This document shows, piece after piece, positions 29,504 through 38,795 of a stretch of DNA of 64,000 bases. Position numbers and translations under genes: made by a program. Position 1 is the first letter of the stretch; every line of letters begins with the position of its first letter. Source of the DNA: Rhizobium sp. BK602 (lineage in GTDB: Bacteria > Pseudomonadota > Alphaproteobacteria > Rhizobiales > Rhizobiaceae); contig NZ_JACIBC010000002.1 in NCBI RefSeq assembly GCF_014195095.1, positions 868,001-932,000 on the forward strand, read 5' to 3'. Under the pieces are notes generated by a model. That model searched no databases. It saw nothing but the letters and a program-made list of their open reading frames with translations, and was not told where the DNA came from.

Positions 29504-31690
29504 CTACATCGACGGAATGTGCAGCTTCGTCGGGATCAGGATCTTGGGATCGGATTTGTCCCGGCTATAGGCCGGATTGAGGGCGCGATCGCTGAAGGTC
29601 TGCGTGCCGTGCAGCCTGCGCAAATTGTCCTTCTCGCGTTCGAAGCGCTTTTTCCTTTCGCCCGATTTGTCGGAGCCGCGTGAAAGCGACTCATGATGAT
29701 AGAGGCAGGCGAAGGGCGACCAGATGATGCGAAAGCCGGCCTTGTGGGCCCGCAGGCAATAGTCGACGTCATTATAGGCGACGGCGAAGTTCTCTTCGTC
29801 GAAAGCGCCGATCGCCCGCGCGCAGTCTCCGGAAATCAGCATGACGGCTCCCGTCACGCAGGTCATGGAGTTGCGCACATGCAGCCGGTTCATGGGGCCA
29901 CCGAATTCGCGGGGCTTGTTCATGTACCAATGCCCGGCCAGCCCGCCGAAGCCGACGATGACGCCGGCATGCTGGAGCTTGTTGTTGCCGTAAAGCAGCT
30001 TGGCGCCGACGATGCCGGTTCCCTCGTAGGCGAGGCAGGTCACCATCTCCTTCAGCCAGCCTGGTTCGATGATCTCGACGTCGTTGTTGAGGATCAGATA
30101 GTGCTCGCCGGTGGCGGCGGCGAGGCCGCGATTGACCGAACGGGAGAAATTGAACGGTTCCGGCGTGATGGTGGCCGAGAACCGCGGATAGGTCCGGCGG
30201 TAGTGGTCGTAGAGATCGAGGACCGCCTTGTCCGCGGAGCCGTTGTCGATGACCAGCACCTCAAGATCGGGATAATCCGTGCGTTCGAAGATATCCTGCA
30301 ATACCCGGGAAATCAGATCGAGATTATCCTTGCTGGGAATGACGATGGAAATCTTCGGCCATGCCGTGCCCGCAGGTTCGAACATGACGCGATGCAGCGT
30401 GTCGGTCAGCGCTTCCTCGACACGAATGGGCTGTTGGCGCTGCGCAAAGCGCTCCGAAAGCGCTTTCCTCGCATGGGTGGTCGCAGCATTCATGAACTTG
30501 CGCGAATAGGTGCGCCCGTTGCGCCGCCACCAATAGGCCGGATAGGGCAGGTGAAGAACGGTGTCGTCCGGCAGGCCATCGAGGTAGCGCAGCAGAAGGT
30601 CGTAATCCTGCGAGCCGTCATAGCCGGTGCGCAGATAGCCGATCTCCTGAAGCCGGCTGCGGCGGTAGATGGAGAAATGGTTGATGTAGTTGACGCCCGT
30701 CAGCAGAACGGGATCGTAGGCGGGTTTCAGCATCAGGCCGGTTGGCCTCAGCGTGTCATCGACCACCAACTCGTCGGTATAGACGAAATTGGCATCGGGA
30801 TTTTGTTCGAGCGTATGGCGTATGACACTGAAGGCATGCGGTGCGATCACATCGTCATGGTCGAGCAAGGCAACCCAGAGGCCGCGCGCCTGCAATAGCC
30901 CGGCATTGGTGGCGGCCGCTATGCCGCCGTTCCTGGCATTGAGGACGGAGCGGATATTGTCTTTCGGCCGTTGCGTCTCGTACCAGCGTAGCGTTTCCGG
31001 CGAATTCGACCCGTCGTCGCTGAGAATGAGCTCGGTGCCCTTTTCACCCTGCTCTTCGAAGGATCGGACGAGATCGTCGAGATAGCGTGGCGGTGCGTTG
31101 TAGACCGGCACGACGATGCTGAGCCAGGCGCCGGAGGTGGCCGAAACCGCGGGTGCGGGCAGTTCGGAGGCCAGGCGATAGCTCGCCTGCGCATATTGGA
31201 TCGTCCTGCTCGGCGAGCGCTTTCTCAAGGAAAGCTTTGGCATTTTCGTCCAGTATTGCGGCAGCTTGCCGAGATCCACGCGTTCCGCTTGCCCATCGGC
31301 TTTCAGCAGGGCGGCAATATGCTTCTCGGCCGCCTTGCTGGAAGAGAAGGCCGCAACATCGAAGCGCAGCGTGGTCGGGAAGGTGGCGGGGTCGGCGCGC
31401 AGGGCGCAGATGGTGCCGATCGTGCCCACATCCGCCGTGACGATGAAGCGCTGTCCGACCGGCAGCGTAACCGTATCTTTCTCGCGGAAGCCACGGCCGC
31501 GATTGACATAGAATTTCGGGTCTATGGCTTCGTCCGTTGCGACGATATGAATGACGACCAGCTTCTTACGAACCGGAGAAAACCGAATCTCGAAGGCGGG
31601 GTCGTCGCCGATGGATTTCCATAAATTGGAATTCGCGCCGGCTGAAATCTCCCGTTCAAGGTCGTCATTCGGAAAAATCTTGATCGTCAT
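29504..31690 (-). CDS. Two-domain GT2 glycosyltransferase, last gene of the capsule export block
   Basis: The protein is about 728 residues. A 190-residue N-terminal beta-rich region is followed by two GT-A glycosyltransferase domains. Domain 1 (from about residue 195) begins WLSIVVPVYNAPPRYLDDLV and has LDHDD as the DxD-like site. Domain 2 (from about 450) begins KISIVIPSKDNLDLISRVL and has LILNNDVEII, then the acceptor-site region with FDEENFAVAYNDVDYCLRAHK. Such bifunctional enzymes add two alternating sugars. I start at ATG 31690, because the extra 48 residues upstream overlap the previous gene and look random. It ends the minus-strand capsule block. Confidence 0.88.
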   Translation of the reverse strand: MTIKIFPNDDLEREISAGANSNLWKSIGDDPAFEIRFSPVRKKLVVIHIVATDEAIDPKFYVNRGRGFREKDTVTLPVGQRFIVTADVGTIGTICALRADPATFPTTLRFDVAAFSSSKAAEKHIAALLKADGQAERVDLGKLPQYWTKMPKLSLRKRSPSRTIQYAQASYRLASELPAPAVSATSGAWLSIVVPVYNAPPRYLDDLVRSFEEQGEKGTELILSDDGSNSPETLRWYETQRPKDNIRSVLNARNGGIAAATNAGLLQARGLWVALLDHDDVIAPHAFSVIRHTLEQNPDANFVYTDELVVDDTLRPTGLMLKPAYDPVLLTGVNYINHFSIYRRSRLQEIGYLRTGYDGSQDYDLLLRYLDGLPDDTVLHLPYPAYWWRRNGRTYSRKFMNAATTHARKALSERFAQRQQPIRVEEALTDTLHRVMFEPAGTAWPKISIVIPSKDNLDLISRVLQDIFERTDYPDLEVLVIDNGSADKAVLDLYDHYRRTYPRFSATITPEPFNFSRSVNRGLAAATGEHYLILNNDVEIIEPGWLKEMVTCLAYEGTGIVGAKLLYGNNKLQHAGVIVGFGGLAGHWYMNKPREFGGPMNRLHVRNSMTCVTGAVMLISGDCARAIGAFDEENFAVAYNDVDYCLRAHKAGFRIIWSPFACLYHHESLSRGSDKSGERKKRFEREKDNLRRLHGTQTFSDRALNPAYSRDKSDPKILIPTKLHIPSM

Positions 31691-31742
31691 TGATAATTCA
31701 ATACCCAGGGAGCCGGCAAACGGTGATGATAAGGATCGGATT

Positions 31743-32870
31743 TCAAGCCATATCACCGAGCGCATCGAAACGTATGCCCGGAAATGTCGGCGTTGCGCTT
31801 TGCCGCATTTTTCCAATGGATTCCTTCGTGGCATTGCGCGCGGTCAGCCGCAGAGCAGTGTCGCTCACGAGCTGATCGATGGCAGCGAGCCATTCCTCCG
31901 CGGTATTGCCGACATGGATCTCGCCGGCGACGGCGCAGCGGGTGAATGTCGGGCACTGGGAAAATATTGCGGCCGCGCCCATGCGGCAGATATCGATCCG
32001 CTTGGTATCCGAACGGCTGTTGTTGGTCTTCCCGCGCAGGAGCGGCGCCAGGGCGATGTCGGCGCCATGGTCGGTGGTCTTTTCGAGATAGGACGACCAG
32101 GGCAGGGGCGGATGGACGGTAATGCGCGTCGCATCGATGTCCTGGCGGCTCCATTGGCGCGCAAGGCTGCCTTCCGCAAAAACCTCGAAATGCAATGCCG
32201 TGTGCCTTTTCATGGCCACGCTGACGATCGGCATCAGGAATTCGTGTTCGCGCCGGTGAACGCCGGTCCCGTGATAGATCATCTTCAGCGTTGCCGGCGC
32301 CGCTTCGCTGGGCTCGGGCGATATTGGTAGCTGATCGGCGGGCATCGGCGCGAGGATCTCGATCCTGTGGCCTGCCTTTGCCAGGGTGTCGGCCAGGGTT
32401 TCCGTCGAGGTCCACAGATGCGTGAGCAGACGATTGACGCGCGGCAGCGGCCGGACGGCAAGATTGAGCAGTGTGAATTTATAAGGCCAGCTTGCCTCGT
32501 CTCCCGTGAGCACGGCGGGAATATCGTCGTCGACGAAATAGGCGACGCCCGCCAGCTGGCCGCGCCTGTCCTCGAGCCAGCGCAGTTGCGGTTCCCGGAT
32601 ATAGCGGCAGATGATGACGAAAAGCCCGTCGCCATCCACATCCTCCAGGCCTTCGTCGATCCCCTTCATGATAACAGGGATATCGGACAGCGCCTTGGTT
32701 CGCTCGTCCAGATAGTAGCTGACGCTCGGATTGGGGTAGCGCGACAGGATCAACAGGCGCTTGGCAGCCGGCTCCGCATGTCGCGAAGCGACCGCGGAAA
32801 GTTGCGGCCGGGGAAGCAATCCGTAGATGATGTTGCGTATAACCTCCATGGCGGGCCGATCTGACGCCAT
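31743..32870 (-). CDS. Glycosyltransferase, GT-B fold (GT1-like)
   Basis: This protein has about 375 residues. A C-terminal Rossmann half shows KMIYHGTGVHRREHEF, LHFEVFAEGS, GADIALAPLLRGKTNNSRSD and KRIDICRMGAAAIFSQ, the pattern of a nucleotide-sugar site with the late donor-binding loop. The N-terminal half has LLILSRYPNPSVSYYLDER. The sugar is unknown. The start at 32870 shares ATGA with the stop of the KpsE-like gene before it, so translation is coupled. The same frame is open much further upstream, but that part is the shadow of the KpsE gene. Confidence 0.78.
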   Translation of the reverse strand: MASDRPAMEVIRNIIYGLLPRPQLSAVASRHAEPAAKRLLILSRYPNPSVSYYLDERTKALSDIPVIMKGIDEGLEDVDGDGLFVIICRYIREPQLRWLEDRRGQLAGVAYFVDDDIPAVLTGDEASWPYKFTLLNLAVRPLPRVNRLLTHLWTSTETLADTLAKAGHRIEILAPMPADQLPISPEPSEAAPATLKMIYHGTGVHRREHEFLMPIVSVAMKRHTALHFEVFAEGSLARQWSRQDIDATRITVHPPLPWSSYLEKTTDHGADIALAPLLRGKTNNSRSDTKRIDICRMGAAAIFSQCPTFTRCAVAGEIHVGNTAEEWLAAIDQLVSDTALRLTARNATKESIGKMRQSATPTFPGIRFDALGDMA

Positions 32871-34135
32871 CACGCGAGACGATTTCGCAAGGCCGCCAGC
32901 AGACCGACGACGATGCCCCAGATCAGCAGGGTCACCGCCAGAACGCCACCGATCCAGAGCCCCCGCTTGGGATATTTCGCCTCGTCCGGCAGGCTCGGCG
33001 CGAGAAACGTGTCGAGATAAAGAAGCTGCTGCTTGCTGACGAACTGGACCTGTTCGAGTGTTTTCATGCTCGCGGCGAACTGCTGCTCGGCAAGGCTCTG
33101 CTCCAGTTCCCGCTGCGACATGTCGACGGAAACGTCGGCGAGATTCTGCTCGGAGTTCTTTTGTCCGGCGACCTGGCTGTTCAGCTCGTCGAGCTGCTTC
33201 TGCTTGCTTTCGATTTCCCGCTTCAGCACCCGCATCTGCGGCGCGGTGGGCGAGACGTTGCCGAGAAGCGTATCGTATCGCTGCTGAAGGTTGATCTTGT
33301 CCGTCTGCACGGTCGTGATCAGGCTCGTCAGGATTGTCGATGCCCCCGCGACGCTCAGAATGCCGGTCTGGTTGCGTGCGGCTTGGAGCTGTTCCCGTGA
33401 TTTCTGCAGCTGGTCTTTCGCGTTCTCCAGATTGGCCTGGGCGGTGGCGATGACGTCGCGCCATATGCGGTTGTTGACGTCGTTGACCACGATTTCGGAT
33501 GCCGCGACGACTGCCTGCAGGACCTTCTGCGCGTCGGCGGCTGAGAAGGCCCGAACTTTGACCGTCACGATACCGCTGGTCGCATCGGTTTTGATCGAGA
33601 CCATGTCTTCCCAGTAGTCGACCACCTTCTCCGCCGTCGCGTCCTGTTTCAGCCGCGCCAGCGGATCGATGTCCGGATTGCCGTAGAGTTTGTGGAAGTC
33701 GAGCTTCGACTGGAGGGCGGTCACCATATCCTTGCTGGTGATGAAATTCGTGACGATCTGCGTGTCCTGGACGATTTGCGCCGAGGGCAGCCCGGTAACC
33801 TTGGTGAGCTGGTCCTTGCCGAGCGCCGGCGTCGAGGAGCGGACGGTGAAGCGCGTCTCGGACTGATATTGGTCCACGGCTATGCAGGTGAAGTAGAAGA
33901 TCGAGATGATGTTCGGAATGAGCAGGATCAGGACGACGGATGCCAGGGTTATGCGCCCGATGAGCTGCTCCAGCGGCCGTGGGCGTAGACCGACGGCCTT
34001 GAAAAGCTGGCTTCGCTTTGATGTCGAAAACCGCAGCTTGCGCGCCGTCACCGACAGCTTCGCGGCAACGTCGCGGCTGTGCTGGATAGCGGTCAGCTCA
34101 ACGGTATCAGACCTCTTTCCGGTATCGTGCGCCAT
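32870..34135 (-). CDS. KpsE/CtrB-like capsule export inner-membrane protein, second copy
   Basis: This protein has about 421 residues. One N-terminal membrane segment (IGRITLASVVLILLIPNIIS) precedes a large periplasmic part with coiled coil (residues about 200-360). A C-terminal membrane segment (GLWIGGVLAVTLLIWGIVVG) follows. This is the polysaccharide co-polymerase plan of KpsE/RkpR, which links the inner-membrane ABC transporter to the outer-membrane channel. The typical Y-x-SE-RF-VRS segment after helix 1 is present (YQSETRFTVRSS). ATG 34135 has AAGGG upstream; a GTG at 34153 is an alternative. It stands where KpsM would be expected. Confidence 0.85.
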   Translation of the reverse strand: MAHDTGKRSDTVELTAIQHSRDVAAKLSVTARKLRFSTSKRSQLFKAVGLRPRPLEQLIGRITLASVVLILLIPNIISIFYFTCIAVDQYQSETRFTVRSSTPALGKDQLTKVTGLPSAQIVQDTQIVTNFITSKDMVTALQSKLDFHKLYGNPDIDPLARLKQDATAEKVVDYWEDMVSIKTDATSGIVTVKVRAFSAADAQKVLQAVVAASEIVVNDVNNRIWRDVIATAQANLENAKDQLQKSREQLQAARNQTGILSVAGASTILTSLITTVQTDKINLQQRYDTLLGNVSPTAPQMRVLKREIESKQKQLDELNSQVAGQKNSEQNLADVSVDMSQRELEQSLAEQQFAASMKTLEQVQFVSKQQLLYLDTFLAPSLPDEAKYPKRGLWIGGVLAVTLLIWGIVVGLLAALRNRLA

Positions 34136-34164
34136 ATGGACCCTTGTTGACACTCTGCGGCATC

Positions 34165-34818
34165 TTACCTGTTCAATCTATAATAGGCTTCGATGGCTTC
34201 CTCGACCTTGTCGAAAACCATCAGTCTGCCGTCGACGAGCACCATACCCTTATCACAATGCTTTTTGATCATCCCCATACTATGCGAGATCATGATGATA
34301 TCGGAATATTTGCGCCGGTTCTCGAATGCCGCGCGGCAACGTTCCTGGAAACGGGCATCGCCGACCGAGAGAACTTCATCGACCAGATAGCAGTCGAATT
34401 CGATGGCCATGGAAAGCCCGAAGGCCAGTCGCGCGCTCATGCCGGAGGAATAGGTGCGCACCGGCGCATTGATATAGTCGCCGAGTTCGGCGAAGTCCTC
34501 GACGAAGCGGGAGACCCGCCTGACATCCTCGCCATAGGCGCGTGCGACGAAATGAAGATTGGCCTTGCCGGTCATGAAGGGATTGAAGCCGCTCGCAAAG
34601 CCCAGGGGCCAGGACACCCGTACATCCTTGGTGATTCTGCCGGAATTCGCCAGCATCGTGCCGGCGATCATCCGCATGGTCGTCGATTTTCCCGCACCGT
34701 TGACGCCGAGCAGGCCGTAGGAATAGCCCGAGACGAATTCACAGTTCACCCGGTCGAGAATGACTTTCCTGCCACTCTGCGTCTTGAAGTATTTCGATAC
34801 GTTCTTGAAGCGGATCAT
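34165..34818 (-). CDS. kpsT: Capsular polysaccharide ABC transporter ATPase, KpsT-like
   Basis: This 217-residue ABC ATPase has Walker A GVNGAGKSTTMRMIAG near residue 40, signature TYSSGMSARLAFGLS near 130, Walker B FDCYLVDEVLSVGDARFQ and the His switch ISHSMGMIKKHCDKG. The SVGDARF wording is the hallmark of the KpsT/CtrD/Wzt group for polysaccharide export (RkpS in Sinorhizobium). Its length is that of KpsT. It needs a KpsM permease, and none is encoded in this window. It sits between two KpsE-like genes with gaps of 13 and 29 bp. Confidence 0.92.
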   Translation of the reverse strand: MIRFKNVSKYFKTQSGRKVILDRVNCEFVSGYSYGLLGVNGAGKSTTMRMIAGTMLANSGRITKDVRVSWPLGFASGFNPFMTGKANLHFVARAYGEDVRRVSRFVEDFAELGDYINAPVRTYSSGMSARLAFGLSMAIEFDCYLVDEVLSVGDARFQERCRAAFENRRKYSDIIMISHSMGMIKKHCDKGMVLVDGRLMVFDKVEEAIEAYYRLNR

Positions 34819-34831
34819 CGGGCGTCTCTCA

Positions 34832-36136
34832 CTATATCCGGTGATCCTCCACGGACGCCCAGATCAGCGAGAGGGTCGTCCAGACAACGGCCAGGGCAAG
34901 CAATATCATCAACGGCGTCGTGACCCGATGTGGAAAGATGGCTTCGTCGGGAAGCGTCGGGTTGACGAAAACCGCAAGATATAGCGACTTGCGAAGCGCT
35001 TCGGCCAGCACGGTGTCGTAATTCTTTTGGGAGGCTGCGTAGAGGTTCTCCGCGATCATCCGGTCCGTATCCAGACGGGAGTATTCCAGCAGGGCTTTCG
35101 CAAGGCTCGCATTTTCCGGACCGGTCAGATCCGTCTTCATCTTGTCGATCTGTTCCTGCAGACTTTGCTGGGCAAGCGTCAATTGCTGGTAGGCGGGAGA
35201 ATTCTCGGCGCGCGACTGCCGCATGACGAAGAGCCGCGTTTCGAAGTCGAGCTTCTGTGCGAGAAGTCCCGTCAGCAGAGTGCTGCTGCTGGTGGCCTGT
35301 GTTTCCGGGCTGAGAAGCCCCGATTGATGCTGGAACTGGTTGAGCGCGGCCAGGGTGTCGCTATAGGCTTTTCCGCTTTTTTCGACATCGGCCCGCATGC
35401 TCTGCACGATATCGTTGCGCGCCCGCTGCGAGAGTTCGTTGATCAGGAGCTCGCTCTCCTGGATAATTGCCTGGGAGAGTTTGAGAGAATCATCCCGCGT
35501 AAATGCGCGCACCTTCAGGGTGATGATGCCCGAGGAGACGTCGATATAGGCGCTGACGTGGTCCGTCCAATAGTCCAGAAATTCCTCATCGGTCTGCGAG
35601 GCGCCGAATCGGGAGAGGAAATCCGCATCCTGGCGCGCGAACATCGATCGGTAATCGAGTTTCGCGCCGATGCGCTTGAGGATTTCGGTTGAGTGAATGA
35701 AGCTCGTGACGACATAGGCGTCCTGTGTGGCGGATCGCATGTTGAGCATGCTCGACGACCCGGAATTGCTGCCGGATGTCGTGTCATCGCCGCCCGAATT
35801 GGTGCCGGAAAGGGCTCGAACAGCAAAGCGCGCCTCGGCAACATATTGATCCGACGCAATGAAGGCATAATAGACCGAGCATGCCAGAAAGGGCACGATG
35901 ACGAACAGGACGAAGGTGATGAGCCGGATCGGCGGCTTGCCGCCAGCCTTAGGTTCGGCGTCCTCCGTGCCGGGCACGGGGATATATTCGATCTCCTCCA
36001 GATCATTGTGTCGACGGCGATCCGGCACCCAGCGCCGGAACAGTGCCGGCAGAATAGGTTGCCGCGCCGGCTTGGCCTGCCGATATTGCTGATCGATCGT
36101 CTCTTCAATGACTGTTTTGGGCATGTCGGCTTGCAC
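34832..36136 (-). CDS. KpsE/CtrB-like capsule export inner-membrane protein, first copy
   Basis: This 434-residue protein has an N-terminal cytoplasmic tail rich in Arg and Pro, a membrane helix (RLITFVLFVIVPFLACSVYY) near residue 75, a YVAEARFAVRALSG segment, a coiled-coil periplasmic region and a C-terminal helix (PLMILLALAVVWTTLSLIW). A Ser/Gly/Thr-rich insertion lies near residue 115-125. It corresponds to KpsE/RkpR. The start is GTG 36136 with GGAAAA upstream, and ATG 36124 is possible. It overlaps the end of the preceding gene by 32 bp. Both KpsE copies share the layout but diverge clearly. Confidence 0.87.
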   Translation of the reverse strand: MQADMPKTVIEETIDQQYRQAKPARQPILPALFRRWVPDRRRHNDLEEIEYIPVPGTEDAEPKAGGKPPIRLITFVLFVIVPFLACSVYYAFIASDQYVAEARFAVRALSGTNSGGDDTTSGSNSGSSSMLNMRSATQDAYVVTSFIHSTEILKRIGAKLDYRSMFARQDADFLSRFGASQTDEEFLDYWTDHVSAYIDVSSGIITLKVRAFTRDDSLKLSQAIIQESELLINELSQRARNDIVQSMRADVEKSGKAYSDTLAALNQFQHQSGLLSPETQATSSSTLLTGLLAQKLDFETRLFVMRQSRAENSPAYQQLTLAQQSLQEQIDKMKTDLTGPENASLAKALLEYSRLDTDRMIAENLYAASQKNYDTVLAEALRKSLYLAVFVNPTLPDEAIFPHRVTTPLMILLALAVVWTTLSLIWASVEDHRI

Positions 36137-37190
36137 TCGTTTTCCGCAATTCCGGCGCGGCCGGTTTCATCGCCTCACGCACATAGTGATCAAAGATCAA
36201 ATCTTCCTCGAGCATTAGCTCGGCAATATGCAATGAACGCAACCTCGTCGCAACGTCTTCGAGAGTGGAATGTCTGGACAACAACGGAAGGTCGCCGATC
36301 GATATGCCGAAGAGCTCGCCGATCGCATCCTGAAAATGAATGCTGTCGGTGTCGTGTCCGACCACCGTAAAGCGCGACAGCAAATCGATCGCGGCGGCAA
36401 CGTCGGCGCGCGTCACCAGTTGTTCCGGCGTGGTCGTGACGAGCTGGCGGGTAACGGGGGAGACCAGCACGTTGCGCACATTCAGCGGTGCTTTCTTCAG
36501 TGCGGTCTTGAGCGACGTCTCGTTTTCGAGATCGACCTCGGCGAAATGCTCAGCCGCCGGCGCGAGAATGATCTTGTCGCGATCGCCAAAGAAGGAGATC
36601 TGGGTTTTGGCCATCCGCTTCAGCAGAAAGATGCGCAGGGCCAGTTCGTAATAGGGGTCGGTGAGCAGGGCGATCGCCTTGAATCCCTTGTCGAGAAATT
36701 CCTCATAGTTGCGCAGCAGCAGGCGTCCGCTGATGTAGATCGACTGGACGGCATTGAGATGAAAGGCCTGAAGGGTCGTTTCATGCCCGAACCGCTCCAC
36801 TGACGGCAGTTCGTATTGGAAATGACGGCCGCAATGATAGTCGAACTTGACCATCGGCACGAGCTGGGTCTCCAGCCGCAGGATTTTCAACGGCACCGGC
36901 TGCGCGACCTGCGGCCGCCGGTAGATCAGCAACCCCGATCGGGCGTCGTGGATCATCAACGTGGTGCGCTCGGCGAGATCGGGAATGATCTTGGTGTCGA
37001 GTTTGAAACCAACGCGGCCGCTTTCGTGGCGACCCGAATCAACGACCGCCTGCTTGACCTGATCGCAGGGCAGGACCATCAGCTCGCCATCGGCATCCGA
37101 TACCCGAATATGCGGCTCATCGGAAAAACCGTCCGGAATGAGATAGCCTTCCAGAACCGTGCGGCGATCATATTCGAGATTAAACAGCAT
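36105..37190 (-). CDS. Unknown capsule-locus protein, possibly a degenerate sulfotransferase-like protein
   Basis: This 361-residue cytoplasmic-looking protein has no signal peptide or membrane segment. The first 100 residues form a beta-rich part (TVLEGYLIPDGFSDEPHIRV). The rest weakly recalls the family-2 sulfotransferases: GFKAIALLTDPYYELALRIF in the place of the 'RDP..R..S' element, and SPVTRQLVTTTPEQL plus LLSRFTVVGHDTDSIHF in the place of 'N.QTR.L' and 'VGLTERF'. The arginines needed for PAPS binding are not there. This resemblance is by eye and unproven. It overlaps the KpsE gene, so it belongs to the same operon. Confidence 0.6.
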   Translation of the reverse strand: MLFNLEYDRRTVLEGYLIPDGFSDEPHIRVSDADGELMVLPCDQVKQAVVDSGRHESGRVGFKLDTKIIPDLAERTTLMIHDARSGLLIYRRPQVAQPVPLKILRLETQLVPMVKFDYHCGRHFQYELPSVERFGHETTLQAFHLNAVQSIYISGRLLLRNYEEFLDKGFKAIALLTDPYYELALRIFLLKRMAKTQISFFGDRDKIILAPAAEHFAEVDLENETSLKTALKKAPLNVRNVLVSPVTRQLVTTTPEQLVTRADVAAAIDLLSRFTVVGHDTDSIHFQDAIGELFGISIGDLPLLSRHSTLEDVATRLRSLHIAELMLEEDLIFDHYVREAMKPAAPELRKTSASRHAQNSH

Positions 37191-37331
37191 GGACGCTCTC
37201 CGGCCTCGCGGCTCTTTCGGAGGCTGGGAGGCATCGGCCCCTCGGGGCCGTCAAACGGTCATCTGCGCCTTCAAGCACGTCACGATCATCCAAAATGCTC
37301 CCGGTATCCTGCTTTGGCATCCGCGCTTCCG

Positions 37332-38177
37332 TCACGAAGCGGCAGGCGCCTTGCGCGCCAGGAGAGAAAAACTCGGCCCGCCGGGATGATCCAAATCCTG
37401 ATCCCGTATCACGATGTCGCTGTATCCAAGCTTTTCCAGCAAGGCCAATATATCGTCGCGATGCATCCAGAAATGCCGGTCCTTCATACCGCCGCAGAAG
37501 GACGCATTCGAGTTGGCAAGCTGGTAGCTGCGCTCATAATAGCGCAGCGGCACGCCTTCGATCATCCTCGTTTCGATTTTGCCGCTGAAAGGACGACGTC
37601 GCACGTCGTCCTTGGGCATCGCCTCATCGAGGAAGAAATGCGTCCAGATGAAGACGGCGTTGGTGCGGCTTGCCAGCCGCTTCAGAAATTCACCGGGATC
37701 GGCCATGTGATAGAGCACGCCGGATGCCAAGGCGAAATCATAGACTTCCTCATGGTCGGCAAGCCACGCCTGGATGTCGCCGAGCAGGAACGAAGCGGTG
37801 TTGATGTCGAGTATCTGCCGCGTCAGCAGACAGCGCAGGAAACAAAGCCGGTTTGCCTCGATGGCATCGATTCGCGCGGGGCGCTGGCGATGCAGCATAT
37901 AGGTATGCATCCCTTCCAGAGGCCCGACTTCCAGCACCTTCTTCCCCGCGATCGAGCCGAAGGTTTGCAGGGCCCAATTGATCCGGTCATCGGCGTAAAG
38001 AGGCAGCTTCCCGGCTTTCAGCTTGAAAGCGGGAGGAAAGGCGCAACTCCAGCCGGGGAGGGCATCGATCGCATTCTGATGACTGGGTTTTCCCTGTTCA
38101 TATTGATCGAAGATCGCTTCCAGAGAAGGCTTCGGCGCTTCGGACTTGTTCTTGGATCGCTTTGGAAAGCCGAGCAT
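37332..38177 (-). CDS. SAM-dependent methyltransferase of the capsule locus
   Basis: The protein is about 281 residues from ATG 38177 (AAGG eight bases upstream). ATG 38192 or an earlier start at 38267 is possible. The class I methyltransferase core is visible: GKKVLEVGPLEGMHTYMLHR near residue 85, DAIEANRLCFLRC (acidic end of strand 2), GDIQAW and YDFALASGVLYHMADPGEFL, the post-I to motif IV region. The C-terminal half has FLDEAMPKDDVRR and HRDDILALLEKLGYSDIVI. It probably methylates a sugar or lipid of the capsule. It is the first gene of the minus-strand block. Confidence 0.78.
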   Translation of the reverse strand: MLGFPKRSKNKSEAPKPSLEAIFDQYEQGKPSHQNAIDALPGWSCAFPPAFKLKAGKLPLYADDRINWALQTFGSIAGKKVLEVGPLEGMHTYMLHRQRPARIDAIEANRLCFLRCLLTRQILDINTASFLLGDIQAWLADHEEVYDFALASGVLYHMADPGEFLKRLASRTNAVFIWTHFFLDEAMPKDDVRRRPFSGKIETRMIEGVPLRYYERSYQLANSNASFCGGMKDRHFWMHRDDILALLEKLGYSDIVIRDQDLDHPGGPSFSLLARKAPAAS

Positions 38178-38795
38178 CGGTAAAACCTTCATTCCTATCG
38201 ATGCTTCGCTCCGGTTTGGACAGGCATCCATACCGGCTTGCAATCGAGGCTTGAAACAGCGCCCCATCCATTCTCCTGATCATGCTGAATGGATTGGATC
38301 GGTGCGCCCGCCTCTATTGTGGTGATCCCGCAAGGAGGATTGCGAAGTGTTGTAACCCTTGGCTTTTTTATTTGTCCGCCAGCTAATGTCCATCACGATT
38401 TAGAACCCGGCGCCATGATAGGCAAGGCCATGCAGATGAAAAGCAGAAGTATTCAGACTGTTGCAAACAGCTCGAATACAAATGGAGTTTGATTGATGTC
38501 ATTCCTTAACGAACTCTCTTATCGCTTTAGTAAAAATTAATTTAAATTTATGCAAGATCGCTCGGATAAATTGCGTTGCTCGGGCTTTCAGCCTATAGGG
38601 CAAAGGTCGCGCCGTCGTTCGCGATGGGAGATGTCCGTGAGAGCACATTGGAATTTTTTCCCTGAGTGTGTTGCGAATGGGCTTGTTGACGGGCGCCCAT
38701 TGTGCTTTTCAGGGCACAGATGGGGTTATGAATAATGCGCTGGTCCGGCCGGTTTCGGTTGTGATGGCGGCTATTGATTTTTTGAGGTTATTCAA
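38178..38795 (+). other. AT-rich region between the two capsule blocks
   Basis: This 600-bp divergent region contains no convincing gene. It is much richer in A and T than its surroundings, especially 38340-38560. It should hold the promoters of both blocks, but I cannot place them. Confidence 0.45.

Noticed and set aside
32871..33464. N-terminal extension of the glycosyltransferase gene at 31743
   Set aside because: The extension is the KpsE coding region in another frame, Arg-rich and without structure; the ATGA at 32870 is the natural start.
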